Assembly: GCA_001275005.1 (NCBI GenBank)
Contig: JWZX01003307.1
Span: forward strand, 1 to 32,104
Source: Chrysochromulina tobinii
Taxonomy: Eukaryota; Haptophyta; Prymnesiales; Chrysochromulinaceae
Reading direction: 5' to 3'
Length of the DNA stretch: 32,104 nt
Shown here: piece by piece, positions 1-7,899 of the stretch
Layout: the number at the start of each line of letters is the position of its first letter
Position numbering within the stretch: the stretch's first letter is position 1
Made by a program: the position numbers and the translations under genes
The notes under the pieces: generated by a model
Seen by the model: the letters and a program-made list of their open reading frames with translations, nothing else
What the model was told of the DNA's origin: nothing
The model's database searches: none

Positions 1-361
1 ACCGAGGACATCGAGTGTGCCACCCCCAAAGTCAAGGCTCCCGCACGGCTGTGACGCGATGCGATGACAGCATTTATAGCAGAGCACTAGAACAGAGCCC
101 AACATTCGAGATGCGTACCTCCAACATGCGTGCGATGCACGGAGAGGCCTCGGCCGCGTGCCCACAGGGCGCGGGATCCATGTTTTTGAGGACAAAGTTC
201 TCAGGACGGCGCCAAACTTGTTTTCTAGGCAAAACCTGAAGTCAGGAACTAAGGGGGCATGGGTTGGGTCCATCCCAGTGGGCTAGGGGGGCAAAACGCC
301 GCCTTGGGCATCGAAGACACTGGTAGCCCCCCTCACCCAAGACGCCTCTTGAGAAGTTGTT

Positions 362-377
362 TGAGCTCTTTAGCTCA
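362..377. repeat. Short inverted repeat, TGAGCT/AGCTCA
   Basis: TGAGCT (362-367) and AGCTCA (372-377) form a 6-bp stem around a 4-nt loop. It is the first of three hairpin-capable elements within 125 bp. On its own it is weak; the clustering is what makes it notable. Confidence 0.5.
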
Positions 378-384
378 GTTATAC

Positions 385-416
385 GTTACATGTACATGTA
401 GAAAGCTACATGTAAC
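385..416. repeat. Inverted repeat, GTTACATGTA arms
   Basis: GTTACATGTA (385-394) is exactly reverse-complementary to TACATGTAAC (407-416), with a 12-nt loop. The loop contains another copy of the TACATGTA palindrome (393-400), so three overlapping copies of the motif sit here. It could fold as a hairpin or act as a clustered binding site; no function is assigned. Confidence 0.8.
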
Positions 417-460
417 TTGGAAGCGAAGTCTGTGAAGCCGAGCGCCAATGGTAACAATGG

Positions 461-484
461 CAATGCATTCCTTGGAATGCATTG
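461..484. repeat. 24-nt near-perfect palindrome
   Basis: CAATGCATTCC (461-471) and GGAATGCATTG (474-484) are exact reverse complements separated by TT. The arms contain ATGCAT. It lies in gene-free DNA 600 bp upstream of the first gene. It may be a protein-binding site, a hairpin or a remnant of a terminal inverted repeat; nothing nearby decides between these. Confidence 0.85.
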
Positions 485-817
485 GAGTAAGCCGAGACTC
501 CAGATTCGCTCGAGACTCACTCTTATCGGTCTTCGCCCTTAGCCCCTTACACATCTTCGAACTTGTCTTCGAACACACGCATTATGTCTGGTGCCTTCGA
601 TGCGATACGATTTTCGCGGAGCCGCTGGCCCCGCGCAACCCTCCAGCGCACCAGACGCACGACGAGCACCGCCGGTCCCATCTGGCCGGTCCGCCGCCCG
701 CCATGGCCGGCGATCAACACTTGCCGCGAGCGCCAACAACTAGCTCTAGCAAGCGAGCGTCCAAAATGAGCGACCACTAAGCGACCACCCACCCTACACT
801 CCTACAGTCTTCCCCAA

Positions 818-845
818 GGTCCTGCCAATGTGTAGGTAGCTTGGT
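818..845. repeat. 28-nt dispersed direct repeat, copy A
   Basis: This 28-nt sequence, beginning GGTCCTGCCAATG and ending GTAGCTTGGT, recurs exactly at 18171-18198 in the same orientation, 17.3 kb away. The flanks do not match. Here it continues into AAGT, so its right end resembles a splice donor (G|GTAAGT). Both copies lie outside coding DNA. It may be a short mobile remnant, a conserved regulatory block or part of a non-coding RNA. Confidence 0.75.
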
Positions 846-1013
846 AAGTTACAAAGTTCTCTCTCTTCCCCTCAAGCGCCAACTAGGGTCTTCCCCTTGG
901 GTCTTCCCTCCCCATTTGGCATTAAGAAAGTACTACTTTTCGGATTGTGGCACTAAAGCCGCGTGACGCACAGGCGAGGGGGTTTGAGTTTTTTAGTTTT
1001 GTCGTGGGTAGGG

Positions 1014-1021
1014 TACATGTA
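1014..1021. promoter_or_regulatory. TACATGTA palindrome upstream of GAF-MsrB
   Basis: The perfect 8-bp palindrome TACATGTA lies about 75 nt before the ATG at 1092. The same motif lies 40-115 nt before the predicted start codons of the GH76, TPR-methyltransferase and DDX3 genes. A promoter or binding-site role is an inference from this recurrence. Confidence 0.45.
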
Positions 1022-1091
1022 GCGTGTAGCGTGAACACACGCCGGCGAGTACATGTTCATAGAAGTTTTCTTAGACGTGTAGAGACGACAA

Positions 1092-2474
1092 ATGCGTGCT
1101 GCTGCGGAGGCTGAGGCGCCGCCGATGGTGGAGCGCCTCGACCGTGCTCAGGCTGCGGGTCGCCTCTCAGGCCTCGAGTCGATTGTCGATGTTTGCAAGC
1201 TCGCGGCAGCTGCGGGCAACGACGAGGGCAACGACGCCTCGCTGCGCCGCTGGAAGTTTCCGGAACCGCCCAAGATTGCGGGCGCGTGCTCGCGCAAGAT
1301 GGCCGATGAGATGTTTGACGCGCTCGGCGCGGCCCGCGCCACCGTGCCCGGCTTGAGCGAGGAGGCCGCCCTGAGCCGCCTGCGCGCGCTCCGGGCCGTG
1401 TGCGCGCTCGTCGCCGAGAAGACCAACGCGCACTGGTGCGGCATTTACCAGGTCGTGCAGCCGTCCGCGGGCACCGACCTGGGCCCCTTCGGCGGCGACA
1501 ACGGCGCGCCCAACCTCCTCAAGCTGGCGTACATCGGCGCGCCGTCGCGGCCATACTTCCCTCTGACGGCCGCGTTTGCAGCGGGCTCGAACAACTCGAC
1601 GGTCGCGATGAGCGGGCGCGCCATCGTGTACCACGACATCCTCGCGCTGCCCACCGACTCGCCCTACTACACGTGTGACGCGCGCGTGCGCTCGGAGGCC
1701 TGCGTCCCAATCTTCGGCCCAGCTGGCTCCGATAAAGTGATTGGCATCATGGATGTCGAGGCATTCGAGCCGGACGTGTTCCGACCGGCTGAGGCCCTCG
1801 GCCTCGTCCTCGCCGCGTGCGCACAGCTCTCCACCGCCGACTTACTCCGAGGTCCACTCGCGGCCGCGCCCGCGGCGGCGGCCATCGGCAACGCTGCCAT
1901 CGCCAACGCTTCCGAGGTCAACGCTGCCATCGCCAACGCTGCCGAGGTCAACGCTGCCGACTGCGCAGCATGGGAGGCGCACAGCTGCCGGCTGCCTGCG
2001 AAGCTGTCGACGGCGGATAAGGAGGTGCTCCAGCGGAGTATCACGCTCGCGGACCGCTCGGCGTACTTTGCCCTGAGCACGTGCCCCATCAGCCACGTGG
2101 CAGAGCAGCGGATGGAACAAGTTTCGTCACTGATCACCGCGGATGCATACGCGAAGCTCTTCGAGCCGGGCGTATACCGGTGCGCCAAATGCGAGGACAC
2201 GCTGTACGACCACACGGCCAAGTTCGTCGGCCCGTGCCTGTGGCCCTCGTTTCGCGCGCCGCACCATCCGACGAAAAGCCTCCACTGCATCGATGTGGCG
2301 CCAGGCGCATACAACCAGTACACCTGTGCCGTGAAAGAGCTCTACTGCAAGAAGTGCACACTCTTCCTCGGACATGCTTTCGAGGACGGCGCGACGACGG
2401 GCGACACACACCCCGAGGCGCGCTGGCGCCACTGCGTGCTCTCCCTCTCGCTCATGTTTGGGGCCCTCGACTGA
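1092..2474 (+). CDS. GAF (fRMsr-like) / MsrB fusion, methionine sulfoxide reductase
   Basis: This 460-residue intronless protein should repair oxidised methionine. Residues about 70-250 resemble a free-methionine-R-sulfoxide reductase GAF domain: HWCGIY at 114-119, and CDARVRSE beginning at Cys195, which matches the conserved CDxxxxSE region of YebR-type enzymes. The family's other cysteine, in a GVCG motif, appears replaced by methionine (VAMSG). A low-complexity Asn/Ala linker follows, made by a 30-bp tandem repeat. Residues about 345-460 are MsrB (SelR). Zinc-site pairs Cys364/Cys367 and Cys419/Cys422, a WPSF motif, LGHAFEDG and a RHCVLS motif with catalytic Cys448 (cysteine, not selenocysteine) are all visible. 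The chain starts at the first in-frame ATG and no signal peptide is seen, so it is probably cytosolic. MsrB identity is firm; activity of the GAF half is uncertain. Confidence 0.9.
   Translation: MRAAAEAEAPPMVERLDRAQAAGRLSGLESIVDVCKLAAAAGNDEGNDASLRRWKFPEPPKIAGACSRKMADEMFDALGAARATVPGLSEEAALSRLRALRAVCALVAEKTNAHWCGIYQVVQPSAGTDLGPFGGDNGAPNLLKLAYIGAPSRPYFPLTAAFAAGSNNSTVAMSGRAIVYHDILALPTDSPYYTCDARVRSEACVPIFGPAGSDKVIGIMDVEAFEPDVFRPAEALGLVLAACAQLSTADLLRGPLAAAPAAAAIGNAAIANASEVNAAIANAAEVNAADCAAWEAHSCRLPAKLSTADKEVLQRSITLADRSAYFALSTCPISHVAEQRMEQVSSLITADAYAKLFEPGVYRCAKCEDTLYDHTAKFVGPCLWPSFRAPHHPTKSLHCIDVAPGAYNQYTCAVKELYCKKCTLFLGHAFEDGATTGDTHPEARWRHCVLSLSLMFGALD
1890..1958 (+). repeat. 30-bp tandem repeat inside GAF-MsrB linker
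   Basis: Two 30-bp units (1890-1919 and 1920-1949) differ at one base, and a 9-bp partial third copy follows (1950-1958). They encode an Asn-Ala-rich linker between the GAF and MsrB domains. The length is a multiple of three, so copy-number changes would lengthen the linker without a frameshift. Confidence 0.85.
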
Positions 2475-2888
2475 GGCGTCGCGCGGCGGCGAGATTATAG
2501 TCGAGATTAAGGCAAAGGCTCCAGGCGCTCTCACGCTGCCACCCCGTCGACCACCCCGAGGCGGCCCCGCCCTCCGGTCCGTGCCGGTCCGGCATTATCC
2601 AAACAGGGGGATCCCAAACAGAGAGCGTTACACCAAACAGACGGACTCGGACACAGCCATTGTCTTTTCCCCCAGGCCCAGCGCAGCACACCCGCTCGTA
2701 AACGATATTAAGTACTCGTAAAATAAAAATCGTACTCGTAAAAAATAAAACCCTTCAAATATATACTCGTAAAAAAATATAAAAAATGAGAACGACGCGC
2801 CAATTTCGATGGTGCGCAGGAGGGGTGGGCATGGGTGAGGGAGGGGGCGGGGGGAAGGGGCGGAGACCCGCGTGGACACCGCTCAACA
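2475..2888. other. Convergent 3' region with AT-rich island
   Basis: This gap separates the 3' ends of two convergent genes and contains no gene. The left half is GC-rich. From about 2690 to 2790 it becomes very AT-rich and carries three to four copies of an ACTCGTAAAA-type motif. This is the likely polyadenylation or termination zone for one or both genes. Confidence 0.55.
2713..2786. repeat. TACTCGTAAAA repeats in an AT-rich island
   Basis: TACTCGTAAAA occurs at 2713, 2733 and 2764, each followed by an A/T run; a related CTCGTAAACG lies just before (about 2694). The island contrasts strongly with the GC-rich surroundings. Its place between two convergent stop codons suggests an RNA 3'-end signal, by inference only. 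Confidence 0.65.
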
Positions 2889-5390
2889 TCAAGCCGTAAG
2901 GGTGCGTACACGACCCTTTCCGCTCGAGACCGCGTGGGAGACGGCGTCCAAGAGAGTTCCGCCCAGGCTCGCTCGCGCACTCGCGCGGGGCTGCACGGTG
3001 GGCGCCGTGTCGGGCAGCCCGAGGCTCACTCGGATCGGAGCCTCGGGGGTGGCCTGGCCGGCGCCCAAGATGGCGCCCATGAGCTCGCCCGCGGGGCGCG
3101 CGCCATCGACCACGTTGCCGTCGAGGGTGATTTGGATAGCCTCGATCGAGGGGGGGCTCTGCGCCTCCCCTTTGGCTTTGGCATACGCACGGATCGCCGG
3201 GGCCACCAGACTTTCCCGGAGCGGCATGGCGAGCCAGCGCGCGTTGAGCTCCATGGTCATCGAGTACGCGTCGGCGGGGGCTCGTGCAAGGGTCCGCGGG
3301 CTCGCATTCTCTTTGGCATTGCTGTGCACGATGCTGACTACAAAGGTCTTGCTGTCGCTCAGCGGTTCGCCGCCGGCGTCCGCGCTGGCGCTCGCTGCCA
3401 GCGCCGCAGTGAGCCGATCGGGTAGGAGAACTGCCATGCGGACTACCTGGCCGACGGGCACCGACTGCGCGAACGAGAGCGCGCTGGCGCTGCAGTCGAC
3501 GACCTCGCCGTTGAAAGTCGTCACAACCTCGCTCGCGGCGCACGAGGTGTCGCCACTCAAGTGCTTGCCGCTCAGGTAGCCCTCGATCGCGGGCATCACG
3601 AGGGCATCGCGCAGCGGCTTCGCCATCCACTTCGAGACGAGCGTGGTCGAGAGCTGCATGTCGCCAATGTCGAGCGAGAATTGCGCAGACTTGAGTTTCT
3701 TCGCGCCTTTGAGCTTCTTGGGCTTCATCTTCGTGGCCTTCGTGCTCACGGCGGCCGCCTTGTCGGCGGCCACTACCGCGGCCGAGGCCTTCTCCTGCTT
3801 GTGGATCCCCTCATCGCGCGTGACCAATTCATCGATCCACGTTCGGCTCCGAGGCGTTCCTCGAGGCGTCAACTCTCCATCCTGCTGTGAACTCTCCTGC
3901 TGTGAACGCGTCAACTCGCCATCCGGCGCACGCATCCCGCCGCTGAGCGCTTTGGTCTGCGGCGTCATCAGCTCCTCGCCAGCCTGCTCTCCTGCCGGCG
4001 CCTCCATTGCACTCGTGAGCGCGCGGCGGCTCGGCGGCGCCCAAGGCGGCGCCATCGAGTCGTCGTCGCCGCCGGCCGCCGGCGATCCGAGCGAGGCCAG
4101 TGAGGCGGCGCTGCCGCTGCCGCCTTGGCTCGATGGCCACGGCTGCTCGTACGGAGGCGTCAGCATGCGTGCGGTGTACTGTGGAGCCGCGCCCCTGCGT
4201 GAACTCGCGGGTGCCTTGGCCATCTTGGGCTGAGAGCCCGTGCGCGGCGTGCACAGCGGCGCGCCATCCGCCCCCTCCTTCTCAGAGACCGGCGGCAGCG
4301 CGGGCGACGTGGGCGCCGTCGTGGGCGGCATGGGCGCGGCACTTGACGCGGCGCTCAGCGCGGCGCCCAGGGCGGCCGCATCGAGGGCAGCATGCAAGTC
4401 GCGCGCGAGCATCTCGTCCACAGCGAGCGCGGTGCGCGGCGTGAAGGCGGTGATGGGCGAGCGCGCCGCCTCGATGGCGGCCGCCTCGACCACGGCGAGC
4501 GTCGTCGTCTCCGGGTTCGCCGCAGCCGCGTTGTCCTGGGCTGCGCGCCTCGCTGCCGCACGCGCTCGCGAGAGCGCTGCCTCCTTAGCCGCTTCGAGTC
4601 GGGCTCGGCGCTCGTCCTCCGCGGCGCTCATCGCGGCCACCTTGGCGAGCTCGGCAACCTTCGAGTCGCGCTTCGAATCCCTCATAGAGAGCATCGCCGC
4701 CAGGTCGCTCAGCTCCGCCGACTCGTGCCCGTGCCCACCAGTGGGCATCTCGAGCATCGGGCCTGAGCGCCGATTTGGCATCTCGAGGCCGCGAGCGCTG
4801 ATTTGGCCGGTGTGCAGCGCGGCGGGCGCTTGCTTCTTGGGGCGGCTCGGCGGCTCGTCGGCGAGCGCCGTGGTCGGGCTCAAGAGCCGCTGCGCTAATT
4901 CCGCGGGCGAACGGAGGGCAATGAGCGCCGCGTTCAGCTTCCGCAGCTTCAGGCTGCGCAGCTGCAACGGGCTAACCGCCGCATTGATGGCCTCATCCGA
5001 CATGGTTCGCAGGCCCTTGAGCGAGCCCGCGCCGCGGGCGAGCGCATCGAGCAGCCCTGGCGTGTCGGACAAACCAATGTCCTCGAGCCATTGTGCCATC
5101 GCCTCCTCGCTCGCCGGTCGAGGGGTCGTCATGGCTGCAGCAGACCATGCCGCCGTGTGTAGCGGGGTCGTGTGCCGGTAGGAGGGGGGGGCGGTGCCTT
5201 GCGCGCCCATCGGCGTGCTCGGTGCCTGCGCCTCGAAGGCAGCGACCGCAAGAGTCGGACGACGAGGAGGCACCGCAGCAGCAGCAGCAGTTGCTCCGGG
5301 CCCCTCTTCGCCGAAGAAGAGCTCGAAATGGCGCTGCGCCTCCCCGAGACTGGGCACGGACGCCTGCGCCTCGGCCGCGGCGGCCGTCAT
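2889..5390 (-). CDS. SAM-like domain protein with duplicated C-terminal module
   Basis: The frame is 833 residues from the first ATG (5390); it stays open a little further upstream without another ATG. Residues about 98-165 look like a SAM (sterile alpha motif) helical bundle: AQWLEDIGL near 100, then a Leu-rich stretch ending LRKLNAALIAL. The middle is Ala-rich with charged, probably coiled-coil segments (about 225-330) and long disordered Pro/Ser/Ala stretches. A Lys-rich patch precedes two homologous modules at about 580-670 and 710-795. Each has a W-x-A/M-PLR(D/E)(A/S)LV-PAI motif (Trp588 and Trp719), then a hydrophobic strand with (N/D)GxVVD, and ends in xLPD. The predicted strand-helix-strand order could be a beta-grasp fold, but this is a guess. 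No known family was recognised for the modules. A scaffold role would fit SAM domains. Confidence 0.75.
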   Translation of the reverse strand: MTAAAAEAQASVPSLGEAQRHFELFFGEEGPGATAAAAAVPPRRPTLAVAAFEAQAPSTPMGAQGTAPPSYRHTTPLHTAAWSAAAMTTPRPASEEAMAQWLEDIGLSDTPGLLDALARGAGSLKGLRTMSDEAINAAVSPLQLRSLKLRKLNAALIALRSPAELAQRLLSPTTALADEPPSRPKKQAPAALHTGQISARGLEMPNRRSGPMLEMPTGGHGHESAELSDLAAMLSMRDSKRDSKVAELAKVAAMSAAEDERRARLEAAKEAALSRARAAARRAAQDNAAAANPETTTLAVVEAAAIEAARSPITAFTPRTALAVDEMLARDLHAALDAAALGAALSAASSAAPMPPTTAPTSPALPPVSEKEGADGAPLCTPRTGSQPKMAKAPASSRRGAAPQYTARMLTPPYEQPWPSSQGGSGSAASLASLGSPAAGGDDDSMAPPWAPPSRRALTSAMEAPAGEQAGEELMTPQTKALSGGMRAPDGELTRSQQESSQQDGELTPRGTPRSRTWIDELVTRDEGIHKQEKASAAVVAADKAAAVSTKATKMKPKKLKGAKKLKSAQFSLDIGDMQLSTTLVSKWMAKPLRDALVMPAIEGYLSGKHLSGDTSCAASEVVTTFNGEVVDCSASALSFAQSVPVGQVVRMAVLLPDRLTAALAASASADAGGEPLSDSKTFVVSIVHSNAKENASPRTLARAPADAYSMTMELNARWLAMPLRESLVAPAIRAYAKAKGEAQSPPSIEAIQITLDGNVVDGARPAGELMGAILGAGQATPEAPIRVSLGLPDTAPTVQPRASARASLGGTLLDAVSHAVSSGKGRVRTLTA

Positions 5391-5623
5391 GTGGCTCCGC
5401 CCCCAGGCGCGCTGACGACGCGGCAAAGTCCGCAGGGCGTGCGTTGCTTCGGCCGACGGCGCGTTTCAGGTGAACATTAGAAGCCCCCAACATTTCTACT
5501 TTTGCGTCCGCTGTTTTCCTCCACGACCGCCACGACGTTACATGATGAAGTGTTTCATTCACTCCAGTTGAGCGAAGGCCAGTCCGAATGGCAGGGTAGC
5601 TAGTTCAGTTCTTCACAAAATCA

Positions 5624-6130
5624 ATGCCGCTCGACGTCTTCTCCGTCGCGGATGGCCAGATCTTTACGGAGGGGATCAACAGTGTAGCCAACATTAAGGA
5701 ACAATGGTGGACCAACTACCTCGACCGGCGCAACCTGAAGCTCGGCATCGCAATCGGGGCCAACCCGCCCAAGGACCCCGTCATCGTGCCAGAGATGCCA
5801 CGGCTAGCTCTCGGAAAGGCGGCCGCGCGGCCAGTGACCGGCGAGTATAAAGTGACATCGACGCAGCGCGAGTTTGATGAGAGGTCCGCCACGAGCGAGC
5901 TACGCGACTGGATGAGAGAGACCGGCTACTTTGCCAAGCGGCCGTACCACATCAAAGGTACACCCCAACACACGCATCATCGGAGCCGACGGGCGATGGT
6001 AGCGCTGCGTCCCTGCTCACTCTCCATTGTCATGCTCTCCCCACGTTGCCCAGGAATGCCGACCTATTACGGGCGCTCCCTGCACTCGAGCTCGTCCGAT
6101 GGTACCGACTTCTCCTCACGACGAGGCTGA
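5624..6130 (+). CDS. Small conserved-looking protein of unknown function, two exons
   Basis: Exons are 5624-5957 and 6054-6130, giving about 136 residues. The 96-nt intron runs from GTACAC to a pyrimidine-rich tract ending CCCAG. Because its length is a multiple of three and it has no stop, the unspliced frame stays open, but splicing removes a His/Arg-rich, foreign-looking segment and joins YHIKG to MPTYYG. The N-terminal half is rich in aromatic and charged residues (KEQWWTNYLDRRNLKLG). No signal peptide or membrane segment is seen, and I recognise no family. The gene diverges from the SAM-like gene with 233 bp between start codons and converges on peptide deformylase. Confidence 0.65.
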   Translation: MPLDVFSVADGQIFTEGINSVANIKEQWWTNYLDRRNLKLGIAIGANPPKDPVIVPEMPRLALGKAAARPVTGEYKVTSTQREFDERSATSELRDWMRETGYFAKRPYHIKGTPQHTHHRSRRAMVALRPCSLSIVMLSPRCPGMPTYYGRSLHSSSSDGTDFSSRRG

Positions 6131-6537
6131 GGAGATCAGGTGCCTCCACAAGAGGTGCCGTTAGGAAATCCTACGAGAAAGTGCATGCATGCTGCTGAGC
6201 CGCCGACCGCACAACGCGCACTTCCTGTGTTTCGTCCGCCGCGGAGCTGTGTAGTCCGTAGACACCATCCTCAGAGACGATCGCGACGCGCACGAGACGT
6301 GATGTTCGCGACAGCGCTATTCGACCGACATGGCGAGTCTGGGCGCGTCGATGCCTCTGTGGATATGTCACCGTTTGACCATGCAGTCATTTAAGAGCAC
6401 ATACGTATTGGCATGTGAACGGATGCGTGCGCTAATCCCAACAATATTTCTAAACCGCGGCGGTGATCGGTCCGCGTCCCAGGGGCGGCCGCTATCGGCC
6501 CTCTCCATCACGACCGTTTACCTACTCGGCCGCGGTC
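6131..6537. other. Convergent intergenic region, no gene seen
   Basis: This lies between the ends of the small two-exon gene and peptide deformylase. The short open frames have no coding character. A TGCATGCATGC alternation is seen near 6182. It presumably holds both 3' UTRs. Confidence 0.5.
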
Positions 6538-7266
6538 TCAAAGCGCCGCCGGGCCGGCTAGCGACTCCTTCTCATAGCTCCTTATGAGGTCGTCGAGGTG
6601 ACACTTGACCCTGCTCCGCTCGCCCTCCCCGAGCCGGTCGACGTACAGCGTGCCATCTAGGTGGTCGTACTCGTGCTGGAAAATGCGTGCTTCCCAACCC
6701 CGAAGCTTCTTGCGCTTCACCTTGCCGTTGAGCCCCTGCCACTTGACCTGGATGTTCTGGCTTCGCATCACGTCGGCGGTGAAGCCTGGGAAGGATAGGC
6801 AGCCTTCCTCCTCGAGTGCGGTGCTCGTGGAATATTCCTCGATCTCAGGGTTGCACAGCACGAGCTCCGACAGCCACTTTTTCGGATCGCCCTCTGGATT
6901 GAAGACCATGAGCCGCTTATTGATGCCGAGCTGCGGCGCGGCGAGACCGACCCCGCGCGACGCGTACATGATGTCAAACATCTCCTTCGTAAGCTGCTTG
7001 AGCTCGTCGTCGAACTCGGTCACGTCAGCGTTCGGCGCGCGCAGCAGCGGGTGAGGGTATTCGAGGATCCGCAGGTTGGTGCCCGCGACAGCACCCGGAT
7101 TGATTTCATCGGCTGACAGCCGCAAGCGGTGCGCACGCTCCTGGCGTGGAGCACTCGTGGATGGTGAGGACGTGGCGGAGAACGCGCAGGCCGTCGTGCA
7201 CAGGAGGAAGAACATCTCCCATACGACGCTCTCGTTCGCCCGACAGGGCGCGTTCCTGTCCCGCAT
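6538..7266 (-). CDS. PDF: Peptide deformylase, probably plastid (type 1B)
   Basis: Peptide deformylase removes the formyl group from the first methionine of proteins made in plastids or mitochondria. The 242-residue protein carries all three family motifs: GVGLAAPQLG from Gly105, EEGCLSFPG with metal ligand Cys156, and HEYDH with ligands His198 and His202 and catalytic Glu199. The N-terminal 60 residues precede the catalytic core. Starting at Met18 (7215) gives MFFLLCTTACAFSA, a good signal peptide, followed by a Ser/Arg-rich stretch. That is the bipartite pattern of complex-plastid proteins, so Met18 may be the real start. The C-terminus is close to the type 1B length. Only 78 bp separate ATG 7266 from the divergent gene at 7345. 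Confidence 0.93.
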   Translation of the reverse strand: MRDRNAPCRANESVVWEMFFLLCTTACAFSATSSPSTSAPRQERAHRLRLSADEINPGAVAGTNLRILEYPHPLLRAPNADVTEFDDELKQLTKEMFDIMYASRGVGLAAPQLGINKRLMVFNPEGDPKKWLSELVLCNPEIEEYSTSTALEEEGCLSFPGFTADVMRSQNIQVKWQGLNGKVKRKKLRGWEARIFQHEYDHLDGTLYVDRLGEGERSRVKCHLDDLIRSYEKESLAGPAAL

Positions 7267-7344
7267 GGAACGCTGAGTCGAATCTCATCCCACCGCACTT
7301 CTGAAATGTGAAACGTCGCGAGGGTGAATCTTTTGCATATTCAT

Positions 7345-7899
7345 ATGTCATTGGATCTGTCAAGGGCCGCGGCGAAGGCAGCGGCATCACAACCCGCTTC
7401 ACCAGCACCGTCAGATATGAGCGCCGCAACCACGACCGTACACGACGATAGCAGCACCCCCCTTGATTTGATAATGAACGTCGTGAAGGACGTGGGCGAT
7501 AACATTGGTGTGGGTATGGGCGAGACCGGCAAGTTCTTCGCTTCTGCTGGTACGGCCGTGGGCGACGGCGTGATGGCCACAGGCAGCCTTGTGACCACCG
7601 GGTTCGATGCGACGCTTGAGACGCTTCCGGTCATCGGTGGCGCCGTCGTATCTGCGGGCACAGCCACGGCCGCGGCCACGGCAAAAGCGCTGGATTGGAT
7701 GGCCGGAAGCCCAAGCAAGGCCAAGGATGATGTTGACGACGACGGCAGGACGCAACAAAGGGTCTCCTTCGCTCCGGTGCCAATGGCTCTTTTGACCACG
7801 GAGATCAACGAGCCACTGCATCCCGTCGCCAAGTTCTTCTCCCAGCTCTTCGGTGCTTTCTGCATGCCGTGCAAGGAGGCGGTTTCGAAGACCACGTGA
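7345..7899 (+). CDS. Gly/Ala-rich protein of unknown function
   Basis: This is 184 residues from the first ATG (7345); the in-frame codon 21 nt upstream is GTG and unlikely to be used. After a Ser/Ala-rich N-terminus, residues about 40-125 form a Gly/Ala/Val-rich region with regularly spaced glycines (VGDNIGVGMGETGKFF), likely amphipathic or membrane-associating helices. A charged Asp/Lys segment and a C-terminal part with CMPC follow. No family was recognised. Pairing with peptide deformylase across a very short divergent promoter suggests co-expression but not function. It is probably a real gene because the frame is long and compositionally consistent. Confidence 0.55.
   Translation: MSLDLSRAAAKAAASQPASPAPSDMSAATTTVHDDSSTPLDLIMNVVKDVGDNIGVGMGETGKFFASAGTAVGDGVMATGSLVTTGFDATLETLPVIGGAVVSAGTATAAATAKALDWMAGSPSKAKDDVDDDGRTQQRVSFAPVPMALLTTEINEPLHPVAKFFSQLFGAFCMPCKEAVSKTT

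Larger units (their letters stand above)
1..1091. other. Gene-free left flank with inverted repeats
   Basis: No convincing coding region is visible; the open frames here are short and overlap in several frames. The stretch holds three inverted repeats between 361 and 484, one copy of a 28-nt repeat (818-845) that recurs at 18171, and a TACATGTA palindrome at 1014-1021, about 75 nt before the start codon of the next gene. The last 100-200 bases are probably the promoter and 5' UTR of the GAF-MsrB gene. The far left may be the 3' or 5' flank of a gene outside the window. Confidence 0.5.

Noticed and set aside
448-780. A 110-residue open frame in the left flank
   Set aside because: It overlaps frames on both strands, begins inside a palindrome, has no recognisable domain, and its composition changes along its length.
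818-850. A spliced-leader RNA gene, suggested by a repeat ending in a donor-like GGTAAGT
   Set aside because: The two copies differ right after the repeat, no Sm-type site is evident at a sensible distance, and trans-splicing is not expected if this is a haptophyte.
5391-5426. Twelve extra N-terminal residues for the SAM-like protein
   Set aside because: The frame is open but its first codon is TTG; the first ATG is at 5390. The same reasoning moved the starts of the genes at 7345, 9071, 9315, 14574, 20619, 20857, 21740, 23177, 27176 and 29108.
6538-7266. Bacterial contamination, suggested by peptide deformylase
   Set aside because: The gene has an N-terminal leader of eukaryotic type and neighbours with introns; plastid deformylases are nuclear genes in algae.
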